In this document: one piece after another, positions 34,512-42,714 of the stretch
Layout of the letters: every line of letters begins with the position of its first letter
How positions within the stretch are numbered: the first letter of the stretch is position 1
Source: Streptomyces sp. NBC_00414
Lineage (GTDB): Bacteria > Actinomycetota > Actinomycetes > Streptomycetales > Streptomycetaceae
NCBI RefSeq assembly: GCF_036038375.1
Contig: NZ_CP107935.1
Coordinates: forward strand, 1,426,001-1,490,000
Direction: 5' to 3'
Length of the DNA: 64,000 nt
Program-made: the position numbers and the translations under genes
Notes under the pieces: generated by a model
The model's input: only the letters and a program-made list of their open reading frames with translations
Databases searched by the model: none
What the model was told of the DNA's origin: nothing

Positions 34512-36367
34512 CGCGGCCCGAACCCGCCGTCGAGGAACCGGGTGCGCGCGGCGGCGCGGGACACCTTGCCGCTGCTCGTGCGCGGGACGGAGCCGGGTGG
34601 CACGAGCAGCAGTGCGCCCAGGCGCAGCCCGTGCCGGGCCGAGACGGCGGCGCGTACGGCGCGTTCGGCGACGCGGACGTCCTGGGCCGTCGGGTCGGCG
34701 TCCCTGCGGTGCTCCGCGACCACGACGAGTTCCTCGGCCACGGCGTCGGGGCGGGTCACTCCGAAGGCGGCGAGATGGTCGCGGCGGACCAGCGGGACGA
34801 CCGACTGAACGGTTTCCTCGATGTCCTGGGGGTAGTGGTTGCGCCCGTCCACGACGAGTACGTCCTTGAGGCGGCCGGTGACGAGCAGCCGTCCCTCGTG
34901 CAGGGCGCCGAGATCGCCGGTCCGCAGCCAGTCCTCCTGCGCTCCGAAGCCGAAGGTCTCGGCCGTGAGTCCGGCGCGCTTCCAGTAGCCGAGGCCGATG
35001 TTGGGCCCGCGCAGCTGGATCTCTCCGACGTGCCCTGCCGGCCGTACGGCGCCGTCGGCCCCGACGATCCGCAGCTCCTGCCCGACCGGGGTACCGCACG
35101 AGACCAGTACGGCTGTTCCCTCGTGCGTCGGCGCTGCCTCGTGCGCCGCTGTTCCCTCGTGGGGCGGCGTCTCCTCGATCCGCCCCTCCGCGAGCGCGTC
35201 GGCCTGGCAGGTGACGGTCGAGAGGGGTTCGTCCGGGGAGCTCGCGGTCACGAAGACGGTGGCCTCCGCCAGGCCGTACGCCGGGCAGTGCGTCGTGGGG
35301 TCGAGCCCCGCGGGCCCGAAGGCCGTGCGGAAGCGCTCAACCGTGCCGGCCCGTACCGGCTCGCTGCCGTTGATGAGCACCCGTACGCGGTCCAGCCGGA
35401 GTTCCTCGACGGCCTCGGGGGCCGTGCGGGCCACGCAGTAGTCGTACGCGAAGTTCGGGGCCGCGCTGATCGTGCACTCGTACGAGCCGAGGAGGCGCAG
35501 CCAGCGCGCGGGGTCGCGGAGGAAGTCTCCGGGGTCCATGAGGACGGACGGGAAGCCGCCCACGACGGGGGCGGCGATGCTGAGGACGAGGCCCATGTCG
35601 TGGAAGAGCGGCAGCCAGCCGACCGTCGTGGCCGTCCTCGGGTCGGCGACGAACGCGTCCAGTGCCTGGCGGGCGTTGGCGACGACGTTGGCGTGGCTGA
35701 TCATCACGCCGGCCGGGCTGCGGGTCGATCCGGAGGTGTACTGGAGGTAGGCGATGTCGTCCGGCTCGGGTCTCGGTTCCGGTTCCTGACGGCTCGGGTC
35801 GTCGCCCGAGTCACCCGAAGCAACCGAGGCAACCGAGGCAACCGGATCGCCCCAGCTTCCCGAGCCGAATCCGCCGCGCCGGACGGGGAGTCGGTCGACC
35901 GGGATCACCGGAAGGTCCGGGAGCCGGTGGTCCCGTACGAAGTCGCTGATCGCGGGAGCCGAACCGGAGTCGGCGAGCAGACAGGCCGGTTCGCAGTCGG
36001 CGAGGACGGCCGCCAGTCTCCCTCCGTGGCCGGGGAGTTCGGGTCCGAAGAGGGGTACCGCGATGACACCGGCGTACAGGCAGCCGAGGAACCCGGCCAC
36101 GTAGTCCAGGCCCTGGGGCAGGACGAGGGCGGCCCGTTCACCGGGGGACGCGACGGTGACGAGGCGGGCCGCCACCGCTCTGGCCCGGGCGTCGAGGGCC
36201 CGCCAGCCGAGGGTGCGGTGCAGTCCGCCGGAGGAGCCGTCGGGGAAGGCGACATGGCTGAACGCGCGTTGCTGCGGCCGGTGTTCGGCCCAGTGCCGGA
36301 GGTGGTCCGTGAGGGAGGCCTCGTCGGCGGCGGGGCCGGCGGAGGTCATGGCGGCTCCGGAGGTCAT
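34508..36367 (-). CDS. Fatty-acyl-AMP ligase (FadD32-like FAAL)
   Basis: A 619-residue adenylating enzyme. The ATP-binding motif is YLQYTSGSTRSPAGVMISH, then LPLFHDMGLV, YGLAEATVFVT and the hinge TGRLKDVLVVDGRNHYPQDI. The YLQYTSGST and FHDMGL forms, and the DGRNHYPQDIE segment, are typical of fatty-acyl-AMP ligases that load acyl chains onto an ACP rather than CoA. It should activate a fatty acid and load it onto Ser40 of the PKS. An Asp/Gln/Glu-rich insertion (about 180-200) precedes the ATP motif. Two in-frame ATGs, at 36367 and 36349, each have their own GGAG; I use the first. It heads the operon. Confidence 0.93.
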   Translation of the reverse strand: MTSGAAMTSAGPAADEASLTDHLRHWAEHRPQQRAFSHVAFPDGSSGGLHRTLGWRALDARARAVAARLVTVASPGERAALVLPQGLDYVAGFLGCLYAGVIAVPLFGPELPGHGGRLAAVLADCEPACLLADSGSAPAISDFVRDHRLPDLPVIPVDRLPVRRGGFGSGSWGDPVASVASVASGDSGDDPSRQEPEPRPEPDDIAYLQYTSGSTRSPAGVMISHANVVANARQALDAFVADPRTATTVGWLPLFHDMGLVLSIAAPVVGGFPSVLMDPGDFLRDPARWLRLLGSYECTISAAPNFAYDYCVARTAPEAVEELRLDRVRVLINGSEPVRAGTVERFRTAFGPAGLDPTTHCPAYGLAEATVFVTASSPDEPLSTVTCQADALAEGRIEETPPHEGTAAHEAAPTHEGTAVLVSCGTPVGQELRIVGADGAVRPAGHVGEIQLRGPNIGLGYWKRAGLTAETFGFGAQEDWLRTGDLGALHEGRLLVTGRLKDVLVVDGRNHYPQDIEETVQSVVPLVRRDHLAAFGVTRPDAVAEELVVVAEHRRDADPTAQDVRVAERAVRAAVSARHGLRLGALLLVPPGSVPRTSSGKVSRAAARTRFLDGGFGPR

Positions 36368-36376
36368 GGCGGCTCC
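36341..36376. repeat. 18-bp tandem duplication of ribosome binding site plus start codon
   Basis: GGAGGTCATGGCGGCTCC occurs twice in tandem on the plus strand. On the coding (minus) strand each unit carries GGAG, a 5-nt spacer and an ATG, in the same frame six codons apart. The FAAL gene therefore has two equivalent translation starts. Confidence 0.9.
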
Positions 36377-36616
36377 AACTGGGTCGGCGGCGGAGCGGGG
36401 CGGGGGGCGAAGCGCTGCGGAGTGCGGGCGGAGCGGTGTCCGGTGGAGCGGCGCCGATCGGGCTGTGTCCGGTGCGGGCGGTGCCCGGTGGGGCGGGCAC
36501 CGGCCTGGAGAGCGGGCACCGGTCGGGACGGGCACCGGCGTGGAGCGGTGACCCAGGTTCCGCCTCCGGGCCGCCGGTGGGTTAGAGGACGTGCTGACAG
36601 TTCGGCTCGCGCGTTC

Positions 36617-36632
36617 TGTCAGTTCACTGACA
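36617..36632. promoter_or_regulatory. 7-2-7 palindromic operator between FAAL operon and exporter
   Basis: TGTCAGT-TC-ACTGACA is a perfect palindrome. A further TGACAG half-site lies at 36595-36600. It sits in the 366-bp divergent region, about 100 bp before the exporter start. It is the natural site for a regulator controlling the lipid operon and exporter together. No gene is seen in this gap; the stretch 36380-36560 is GC-rich and quasi-repetitive. Confidence 0.6.
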
Positions 36633-36733
36633 AAGGCGCGCAGCCGATTCCATGCCGTGGGCCAGAGCCCGGGCGCCGCTCCCCCGCCGACAATCCGTGC
36701 GGACGATCCGTGTGACGGCGGAAGGAGCGTCTC

Positions 36734-38158
36734 GTGGGACGTGCACGGCTGTTCGCGCTGTTCTGCCTGCTCACGCTGACCGGTTTCATCACGACGCTCG
36801 ACAACACGGTCATCAACGTGGCCCTGCCGACCGTGCAGCGCGAACTGGGCCTGACGGTCCCGGACCTGGAGTGGGTGGCCGCCGGCTATGTGCTCAGTTT
36901 CGGCGCACTGCTGCTGCCCGGCGGGCGGCTGACCGATCTGTGCGGACGCCGGCCGGTGCTGGCCGCCGGGATCGTCGTCTTCACCGCCTCGTCGGCGGCC
37001 TGCGCCCTCGCGGACAGCGGGGGCGCGCTGATAGCGGCCCGTACGGTGCAGGGGGTCGGGGCCGCGCTGGTCATTCCGGCCTCGCTCGCCGTCATCGCGG
37101 TCGACCTGCCCGCGCGGCTGCGCTCGACGGCCGTGGGCCTGTGGACGGCGGCCCTGGCCGTGGCACTGGCGCTGGGTCCCGTGGTGGGCGGCTTCGTCAC
37201 CCAACGGTGGGGCTGGGGCTGGGTGTTCGCGCTGAACGTCCCCTTCGGGCTGCTCGCGCTGCTGCTGATGCCGGCCGTGCCCGCCCGGTCCGCGCCCCGC
37301 CGGAGCGGTCTGGACGTGCCCGGCGCACTGCTGTCCGTACTCGCGCTCTATCTGCTCACGTACGGGCTCGTGCGCGGCCAGGAACACGGTTTCGGCACCT
37401 CGCCCGTACCGTTGTGCCTGGGTGTCTCGGCGGTCGCCGCCTGTGCGTTCGTCGTCGTGGAGGCCAGGACCGCCGCCCCTCTCGTCGAACTGCGGCTGCT
37501 GCGCGACCGGTTCCTCACCGGTGGGATCCTCGCGCAGGTGCTGTGGGGCATCGGGGTCAACGGGGTGTTCTTCTTCACGGCCCTCTATCTCCAGCGGGTG
37601 CTCGGCTTCTCGCCGACCGGGGCGGGGCTGGCCTTTCTGCCGCTGGCGGGCGCGTTGCTGCTCGGGACGCCGGTGGCCGAGCGGGCGGCCCGTGCGCTGG
37701 GCGCCCATGTCTCGATCGCGGGGGGACTCGGCCTGGTGGCGGTCGGTCTGCTGTACGTCTCGGGGACGGGTGCGGGCGCGGGCTTCTGGGATCTGCAGCC
37801 CGGGCTGCTGCTGATCGGCTGGGGTTCCGCGTTCACCACTCCCCTGACGGTGCGCTCTCTGCTCCGGGTGCCGGAGGACGGGGTGGGGATGGCGACGGGC
37901 CTGGTGAGCGCGGCCCGCGAGGTCTCCGGGGTGTTCGGGGTGGTCCTGGTGGGTGTGGTCCTCACCCGGCGCGAGCGTGCCGGACTGCGGACCGGCGCCG
38001 ACCCGAACGACGCCTTCCTGGCGGGGTACGACCTGGGGCTGCGGATCGCGGCGTGCTGCGTGCTGGCGGGTGCGCTCGTCACGCTGCTGACGCTGCGCCG
38101 CCGGGGCCGCCACCGGCGGGTCGTCGCACGGTCCAGGATCCCCCTTGTCATGAAGTGA
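36734..38158 (+). CDS. MFS drug/metabolite exporter (DHA2, EmrB/QacA type)
   Basis: A 474-residue transporter with about 14 hydrophobic segments. Family motifs are visible: LDNTVINVALPTVQ in the first segment, motif A GGRLTDLCGRRP in the loop after the second, and RTVQGVGAALVIPAS. It would export a hydrophobic compound by proton antiport. GAAGGAG stands 6 nt before the GTG. It is divergent from the FAAL-PKS operon and shares a palindromic control region with it, so export of the PKS product or an intermediate is the natural guess. A PucR-type regulator follows. Confidence 0.92.
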   Translation: MGRARLFALFCLLTLTGFITTLDNTVINVALPTVQRELGLTVPDLEWVAAGYVLSFGALLLPGGRLTDLCGRRPVLAAGIVVFTASSAACALADSGGALIAARTVQGVGAALVIPASLAVIAVDLPARLRSTAVGLWTAALAVALALGPVVGGFVTQRWGWGWVFALNVPFGLLALLLMPAVPARSAPRRSGLDVPGALLSVLALYLLTYGLVRGQEHGFGTSPVPLCLGVSAVAACAFVVVEARTAAPLVELRLLRDRFLTGGILAQVLWGIGVNGVFFFTALYLQRVLGFSPTGAGLAFLPLAGALLLGTPVAERAARALGAHVSIAGGLGLVAVGLLYVSGTGAGAGFWDLQPGLLLIGWGSAFTTPLTVRSLLRVPEDGVGMATGLVSAAREVSGVFGVVLVGVVLTRRERAGLRTGADPNDAFLAGYDLGLRIAACCVLAGALVTLLTLRRRGRHRRVVARSRIPLVMK

Positions 38159-38260
38159 CAAGTCCCGGGCGTACCTCTGTCAGCCGACGATGAAGCTGGG
38201 CAGAATCCGCGCGGGTAACGTCGGCGTGCCCCACTTCCCAGGTGCGGAAGGAGCCGCCGC

Positions 38261-39547
38261 GTGAACGGATTCCGTATGCCGGCGAGAGAGGCCGGGATCA
38301 GGGCCGTGACCGCCACCGCCGTCGTCGAGGCGGTGGACGGCCCGTTCAAGGCGTTCCCCTCGGGTCTGCACGACCAGCTCAGACCGTTCTTCGCCGACAT
38401 CACCGAAGAGGTCGTACAGGCGATCAGAACCGAGATCCCCGAGTACGCGCGGCCGACGGACGACACGTACATGCAGGTCGTGCACCAGGGTGTTGAGCAT
38501 GCCCTGCAGGGGTTCCTGGAGCGGATGGCCAAGCCCGACACCGACGGGGAGCCGGTGCGGGCGACGTATCAGCGCATCGGCCGGGGCGAGGCGGACGAAG
38601 GGCGCAGCCTCGACGCGTTCCAGTCGGCGCTGCGCCTGGGCGCGCGGGTGGCCTGGCGTCGGATCAACGCCCTGGTCGACGCCGATCTGCTGCCGCGTCA
38701 TGTGCTGGCCGCGTTCGGGGAGGCGCTGTTCCTGCACCTGGACGAGATGGCGGCCGCGACGACGACCGGATACACGGAGGCGCGGCTGCACGCGGCCGGC
38801 GAGCTGCGGCAGCGGCGTACGCGGCTGATCGATCTGCTGATCGTGGATCCGCCCGCGTCGGTCGCGGCCATCACGGAGCTGGCGCACACCGCACAGTGGC
38901 CGGTGCCCCGTTCGCTGGCCGTGGTCGTCGTCGACCGCGGGTCGCGGGCCGCGGGGCCGCCGCCCATCGTGCCGCCGGAGTTCCTGGCACGGTTCGACGT
39001 GCGGCCCGCCGTGCTGGTGGTGCCCGACCCCGAGGGCCCCGGGCGGGCACGTGCCGTCGCGGGAGCGCTGCAGGGGTCGCGGGCCGCCATGGGCCCCAAC
39101 GTCGCGCTCCAGGAAGGGGCGAGGTCGCTGCGGTGGGCCGCCGAGGCGCTGGACCTGGCCCGGCGGGGCGTCCTGCCCGACACGGAGCTGGTCCGCTGCC
39201 GGGACCATCTGGCCACGCTGCTGCTGTTCCGTGACGAGGCGCTGGTGGACGCGATGGCCGACCGGCATCTGCGTCCCCTGGACGGTGTCCGGCCGCCGCA
39301 GCGCGAGCGTCTCGCGGAGACGCTGCTCAGCTGGCTCCAGTGCGGACACAACGCGAGCGAGGTCGCCGCGCGGCTCGCCGTCCACCCGCAGACGGTCCGC
39401 TACCGCATGCGCCAGCTGGACGAACTGTTCGGGGACCGGCTCCACGACCCCACGGCCCAGTTCGAGATGCAACTGGCTCTGCGCGCCCTCGACCTCCGCC
39501 GGGTCGTCGAGCCCCGAGCCGCGGTCAGGGCCGACAACGAGGTGTGA
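38261..39547 (+). CDS. PucR-type helix-turn-helix transcriptional regulator
   Basis: A 428-residue regulator. The N-terminal helical domain (about 20-160) contains LRPFFADITEEVVQAIRTEI and LGARVAWRRINALVDADLLP, seen in actinobacterial PucR proteins. The middle is a diverged GGDEF-like domain. The C-terminal PucR helix-turn-helix (about 345-405) reads LLSWLQCGHNASEVAARLAV and VHPQTVRYRMRQLDELFGDR. GGAAGGAG stands before the GTG. It is 100 bp downstream of the exporter on the same strand, and is the best candidate for a local regulator of the lipid operon. Confidence 0.88.
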   Translation: MNGFRMPAREAGIRAVTATAVVEAVDGPFKAFPSGLHDQLRPFFADITEEVVQAIRTEIPEYARPTDDTYMQVVHQGVEHALQGFLERMAKPDTDGEPVRATYQRIGRGEADEGRSLDAFQSALRLGARVAWRRINALVDADLLPRHVLAAFGEALFLHLDEMAAATTTGYTEARLHAAGELRQRRTRLIDLLIVDPPASVAAITELAHTAQWPVPRSLAVVVVDRGSRAAGPPPIVPPEFLARFDVRPAVLVVPDPEGPGRARAVAGALQGSRAAMGPNVALQEGARSLRWAAEALDLARRGVLPDTELVRCRDHLATLLLFRDEALVDAMADRHLRPLDGVRPPQRERLAETLLSWLQCGHNASEVAARLAVHPQTVRYRMRQLDELFGDRLHDPTAQFEMQLALRALDLRRVVEPRAAVRADNEV

Positions 39548-39549
39548 GT

Positions 39550-39590
39550 TTCTGGACAGGTGTCCATGTATATTGGACACCTGTCCAGAA
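39550..39590. promoter_or_regulatory. Double palindromic operator upstream of the DUF1304-TetR pair
   Basis: Two perfect 6-2-6 palindromes, TGGACAGGTGTCCA (39553-39566) and TGGACACCTGTCCA (39574-39587), have centres 21 bp apart, two helical turns. They are flanked by TTC and GAA, so the whole is also a 17-bp inverted repeat around TGTATAT. The central TATATT could be the -10 element. This is almost surely the operator of the TetR encoded two genes downstream. Confidence 0.85.
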
Positions 39591-39620
39591 GAACGTCGCC
39601 CCTCGAAGGAGTTCACCCTG

Positions 39621-39983
39621 ATGCAGACGCTCGCGAACGTGCTGGTCGGTCTTGTCGCCGCGCTGCACGCGTACATCCTGGTTCTGGAGATGTTCCTGTG
39701 GGAGCGGAAGCCGGGGCGCGGACTGCACGGGTTCGACCCCGAGATGGCGCGGGCCACCGCCCCGCTCGCCGCCAACCAGGGGCTCTACAACGGGTTCCTA
39801 GCGGCTGGCCTCGTCTGGGGTCTGGTCGCCGACGACCCGACGGGGTTCCACGCCCAGGTCTTCTTCCTGGTGTGCGTGGTCGTCGCGGGCGTGTACGGCG
39901 CGGCCACCGCGAACCGTCGCATCCTGTTCGCGCAGGCCCTGCCCGGCGCACTCGCCCTCGCCGCCGTCCTCGTCGCCCGGTGA
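39621..39983 (+). CDS. DUF1304 membrane protein
   Basis: A 120-residue protein with four hydrophobic segments. The first contains LVAALHAYILVLEMFLWE, with the conserved His and Glu of the DUF1304 family, followed by NQGLYNGFLAAGLVWGL. The family is widespread and uncharacterised. GAAGGAG stands 8 nt before the ATG. Its stop codon overlaps the TetR start by 4 bp (GTGA), so the two are translationally coupled and controlled by the double operator upstream. Confidence 0.9.
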   Translation: MQTLANVLVGLVAALHAYILVLEMFLWERKPGRGLHGFDPEMARATAPLAANQGLYNGFLAAGLVWGLVADDPTGFHAQVFFLVCVVVAGVYGAATANRRILFAQALPGALALAAVLVAR

Positions 39984-40582
39984 CCTCCGACCCCCGGGCC
40001 GAACGCACCCGCGCGAAGCTCCGCCGAGCCCTCCTCGACGAGTGCGCCCACCGGCCGCTCACGGAGGTCGGCGTCGCGGGACTGGTGCGCGCCGCCGGGG
40101 TCGGCCGGGCAACGTTCTACCTGCACTACGCCGACCTGGAGGCGCTGGCCGTCGACGCCTGCGCCGATGTCGTACGCGACGCGGTGGACGCCCTGCACGC
40201 GTGGCGGGGCAGGCCCGACCCCAGGTCGGCGCCCGACGCCCTGCTCGCGTTCTTCGCGGACCTGCCCCCGCACGCCCCGCTGTACCGCGCCCTGCTGTCC
40301 CCGGGCGGCGGCGGCCCGCTCGGCCGCGTCCTCCACCAGGACCTGCGCGCCCGCAGCCTCGCCGAACGCGAACTCGCCGGCGCACCCGAGTCCCCCCTCG
40401 TCGCCTCCGCCGTCGCCGCGACCTTCGCGGGCGTCCTCGCCGACTGGCTGCACGGGCTGGTCGAGGGCACACCGGAGGAGATCGCGCACAAGGTGTGGCG
40501 CCTGCTCGTGGCCCTGCACGCGGTCCCGTGGAACGGTTCCACGGGACGTCACTCGTCAGGAGCGTCAGGAGGCGGGGGCTAG
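39980..40582 (+). CDS. TetR-family repressor coupled to DUF1304
   Basis: A 200-residue regulator. The helix-turn-helix lies at about 5-52 (RTRAKLRRALLDECAHRPLT, then LVRAAGVGRATFYLHYADLE). The C-terminal domain is Ala/Leu-rich and ends in a Gly-rich tail. The GTG start overlaps the DUF1304 stop. It probably autorepresses through the twin TGGACA-TGTCCA palindromes, and the DUF1304 protein may respond to the same ligand. Confidence 0.9.
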   Translation: MTSDPRAERTRAKLRRALLDECAHRPLTEVGVAGLVRAAGVGRATFYLHYADLEALAVDACADVVRDAVDALHAWRGRPDPRSAPDALLAFFADLPPHAPLYRALLSPGGGGPLGRVLHQDLRARSLAERELAGAPESPLVASAVAATFAGVLADWLHGLVEGTPEEIAHKVWRLLVALHAVPWNGSTGRHSSGASGGGG

Positions 40583-40638
40583 GAAGCGAGTCCGGGAAGC
40601 GGGTCGGGGACGCAGGTCGGGGACGCGAGTCCGGGAGG

Positions 40639-41517
40639 TCATTCGCAGCCCGCCCCCTCCTTCACCGCCGGCCACGCCTCCACCCCGTCCGGCGTGCGGA
40701 CGTACGCCTTCTTCCTGTCGGCCGTCAGCCAGAGCTGTCGCTCGCCGTGGCGGTAACCGGTGTCACGCGCCCCCTCGGGAAGCGTGGCGTCGCCGTCGTA
40801 CGGGGCGGTGAGCAGGCCGGACAGCACGCCCTGCGGGTCGCGGGCATAGAGGGCGCCCTTCTTCCCTTCGCCGAGCGCGAGGAAGCGGGCCGACTGCCAG
40901 CCGCAGTGCTCGGATCCCTCGGAGCCGTGGACGGTGGTGACGGGCAGCCGGCGCCCGTGCCCGTCCGTCCAGATCTCCCATCCCAGGTCGTCGGTGAAGC
41001 TCGCGGGGAACTCCGCCGGGTCGCACGAGGCGGTCGTCTCCGGGCCCCAACCCGGCCTGTCCGGCTGGTCCTTCGCGACGACGACGGCGGCCTTGGTCCG
41101 GCCGTCGACGTCGTACGAGAACAGGACGCGCCCCTTCTCCTCGCGCTCCACCCGGTAGCCGGACCTCGGCACGTCCGGCTGCTCGATCTCGAAGTACGCC
41201 TCCAGTCCTTCGGCGGGGGTCGAACCGCCGTCGCCCGCACTCCAGTTGCCGCCGAACCCGCCCGCGAAGACGTCCCCGTCGCACTCCAGGGCCAGCCCCG
41301 CCGCCCCCGACTCGGCCCTGGTCGCCCGCGGGCTGTCCTCGTCGTACTCCTTGTGCGGTACTCGCAAGGGCCCGCTGTACGGCGTGGCCGGCGCAGGTCC
41401 GCCCGCGAGGAGCCCGCCGTCGGTGTGCCCCTGCTCGCTCTCCACCAGCACGGTCACCAGTGTCGCGACCGTCACGATTCCCGCCACCGCCAGTCCGCCC
41501 GCCTTGAACCCGCGCAT
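40639..41517 (-). CDS. Membrane-anchored hypothetical protein
   Basis: A 292-residue protein I do not recognise. A single N-terminal hydrophobic segment (AGGLAVAGIVTVATLVTVLV) anchors it, with the rest predicted outside. The exposed part is acidic, has several Cys (LECDGDVF, TASCDPAEF, EHCGWQS and a C-terminal GAGCE) that could form disulfides, and many Trp and Tyr. AGGGGG stands before the ATG at 41517. It lies about 100 bp downstream of the GlxA-type regulator on the same strand, with its own likely promoter. Confidence 0.65.
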   Translation of the reverse strand: MRGFKAGGLAVAGIVTVATLVTVLVESEQGHTDGGLLAGGPAPATPYSGPLRVPHKEYDEDSPRATRAESGAAGLALECDGDVFAGGFGGNWSAGDGGSTPAEGLEAYFEIEQPDVPRSGYRVEREEKGRVLFSYDVDGRTKAAVVVAKDQPDRPGWGPETTASCDPAEFPASFTDDLGWEIWTDGHGRRLPVTTVHGSEGSEHCGWQSARFLALGEGKKGALYARDPQGVLSGLLTAPYDGDATLPEGARDTGYRHGERQLWLTADRKKAYVRTPDGVEAWPAVKEGAGCE

Positions 41518-41618
41518 CGCGCCCCCTACCCCTGCCGTCCGCCGTGTCTCTGCTCCGACGCGGGAGCAGCCCAGGACGTTCACGGCGGGTCCGGAGCCGA
41601 CGCCGGAGCCGGGGCCGG

Positions 41619-42644
41619 TCAGGGGCGGCGGGTCGCCTGGAACGTACGCCGGTACGCCAGCGGCGACACCCCGATCGCCGCGTGCAGGTGCTGCCGCAGC
41701 GAGGAGCCGGTGGCGAAGCCGACCTCGCCGGCGATCTGGTCCACCGCCAGATCGCTGGATTCGAGCAACTGCCTTGCCCGGACCACGCGTTGCTGGATGA
41801 GCCACCGGCCGGGGCTCATCCCGACCTCGTCGTTGAACCGGCGGGCGAAGGTGCGCAGGCTCATCCGCGCGTGGTCGGCCAGTTCGGTCAGGGTCAGCGG
41901 CTCGCCGAGGCGCTCCAGCGCCCAGTGCCGGGTGGCCGCGGTGCTCGTCGCCGTGGGTTCGGGCACGGGCTGCTCGATGTACTGCGCCTGGCCGCCGTCA
42001 CGCCAGGGCGGCACCACGCAGGAGCGCGCCACCCGGTTGGCCAGTTCGCTGCCGTGGTCCTTGCGCACGAGGTGCAGGCAGACGTCCACGCCGGAGGCCG
42101 CTCCCGCCGAGGTGAGCAGGGAGCCCTCGTCGACGAACAGCACATCGGCGTCCAGGTCCACGTCCGGGAACATCGTCCGGAACAGCCCGGCCAGCTGCCA
42201 GTGCGTGGTCGCCCGGCGGCCGGCCAGCATCCCGGCCGCCGCCAGCACGAAGGCGCCCGTGCAGATGGAGACGATCCGGGTGTCGGGGCGGATGGCCCTG
42301 AGCGCTTCGGCCACCTCGTCGGGGAGGTCGGCGATGACGTTCGACACCGCGAAGGGCGGGATGACCACGGTGTCGGCCGTACGCAGCACTTCGGGGCCGT
42401 GCTCGACGGTGATCGAGAAGTCCGAGTTGCTGCGGACCGGCTGCCCGTCGACCGTGCAGGTCAGCACCTCGTACCGGCCCTCGGCCGAGCCGAACACCCG
42501 GTTCGGGATGCCGAGTTCGAAGGGGTAGACCCCGTCGAGGGCGAGGACGACGACTCGCTCCACGTGTCCGTCGTACCCCCGGTCCTCCGGGTCCTCGGGC
42601 TGCTCGGAGTGTGCGGGGCGCTCCCCGCAGTACGTCTGCTGCAT
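41619..42644 (-). CDS. GlxA-family AraC regulator with DJ-1/PfpI-like domain
   Basis: A 341-residue regulator. The N-terminal domain (about 28-200) is a DJ-1/PfpI-like class I amidotransferase fold, with the elbow Cys in VSICTGAFVLAAAGML. The C-terminal AraC double helix-turn-helix (about 235-335) reads LTELADHARMSLRTFARRFN and VDQIAGEVGFATGSSLRQHL. Such proteins sense metabolites and control divergent genes. It diverges from an NADP-dependent oxidoreductase gene, with inverted repeats between them. Confidence 0.92.
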   Translation of the reverse strand: MQQTYCGERPAHSEQPEDPEDRGYDGHVERVVVLALDGVYPFELGIPNRVFGSAEGRYEVLTCTVDGQPVRSNSDFSITVEHGPEVLRTADTVVIPPFAVSNVIADLPDEVAEALRAIRPDTRIVSICTGAFVLAAAGMLAGRRATTHWQLAGLFRTMFPDVDLDADVLFVDEGSLLTSAGAASGVDVCLHLVRKDHGSELANRVARSCVVPPWRDGGQAQYIEQPVPEPTATSTAATRHWALERLGEPLTLTELADHARMSLRTFARRFNDEVGMSPGRWLIQQRVVRARQLLESSDLAVDQIAGEVGFATGSSLRQHLHAAIGVSPLAYRRTFQATRRP

Positions 42645-42680
42645 GGCACGATCCTATCGAACAATGGCAATCGTGCCATT
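42644..42680. promoter_or_regulatory. Inverted half-sites between the GlxA-type regulator and oxidoreductase
   Basis: AATGGCA-ATCG-TGCCATT (42663-42680) is a 7-4-7 palindrome. A third arm, ATGGCACGAT (42644-42653), is the reverse complement of ATCGTGCCAT (42670-42679). The outer arm begins at the regulator's start codon, so binding would cover its translation start. Confidence 0.6.
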
Positions 42681-42714
42681 TCCTGGACCTCCGAAGCCGG
42701 GCAGGCTGAGACAC

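Noticed and set aside
36368..38161. Possible N-terminal extension of the acyl-AMP ligase to over 1,200 residues
   Set aside because: The extension is Gln/Arg/Gly-rich, runs antisense through the exporter gene and has no domain; ATGs with ribosome binding sites lie at 36367 and 36349.
40583..40638. Short GCGAGTCCGGG-like repeats after the TetR gene
   Set aside because: The units are irregular and few; there is no stem or other structure to support a function.
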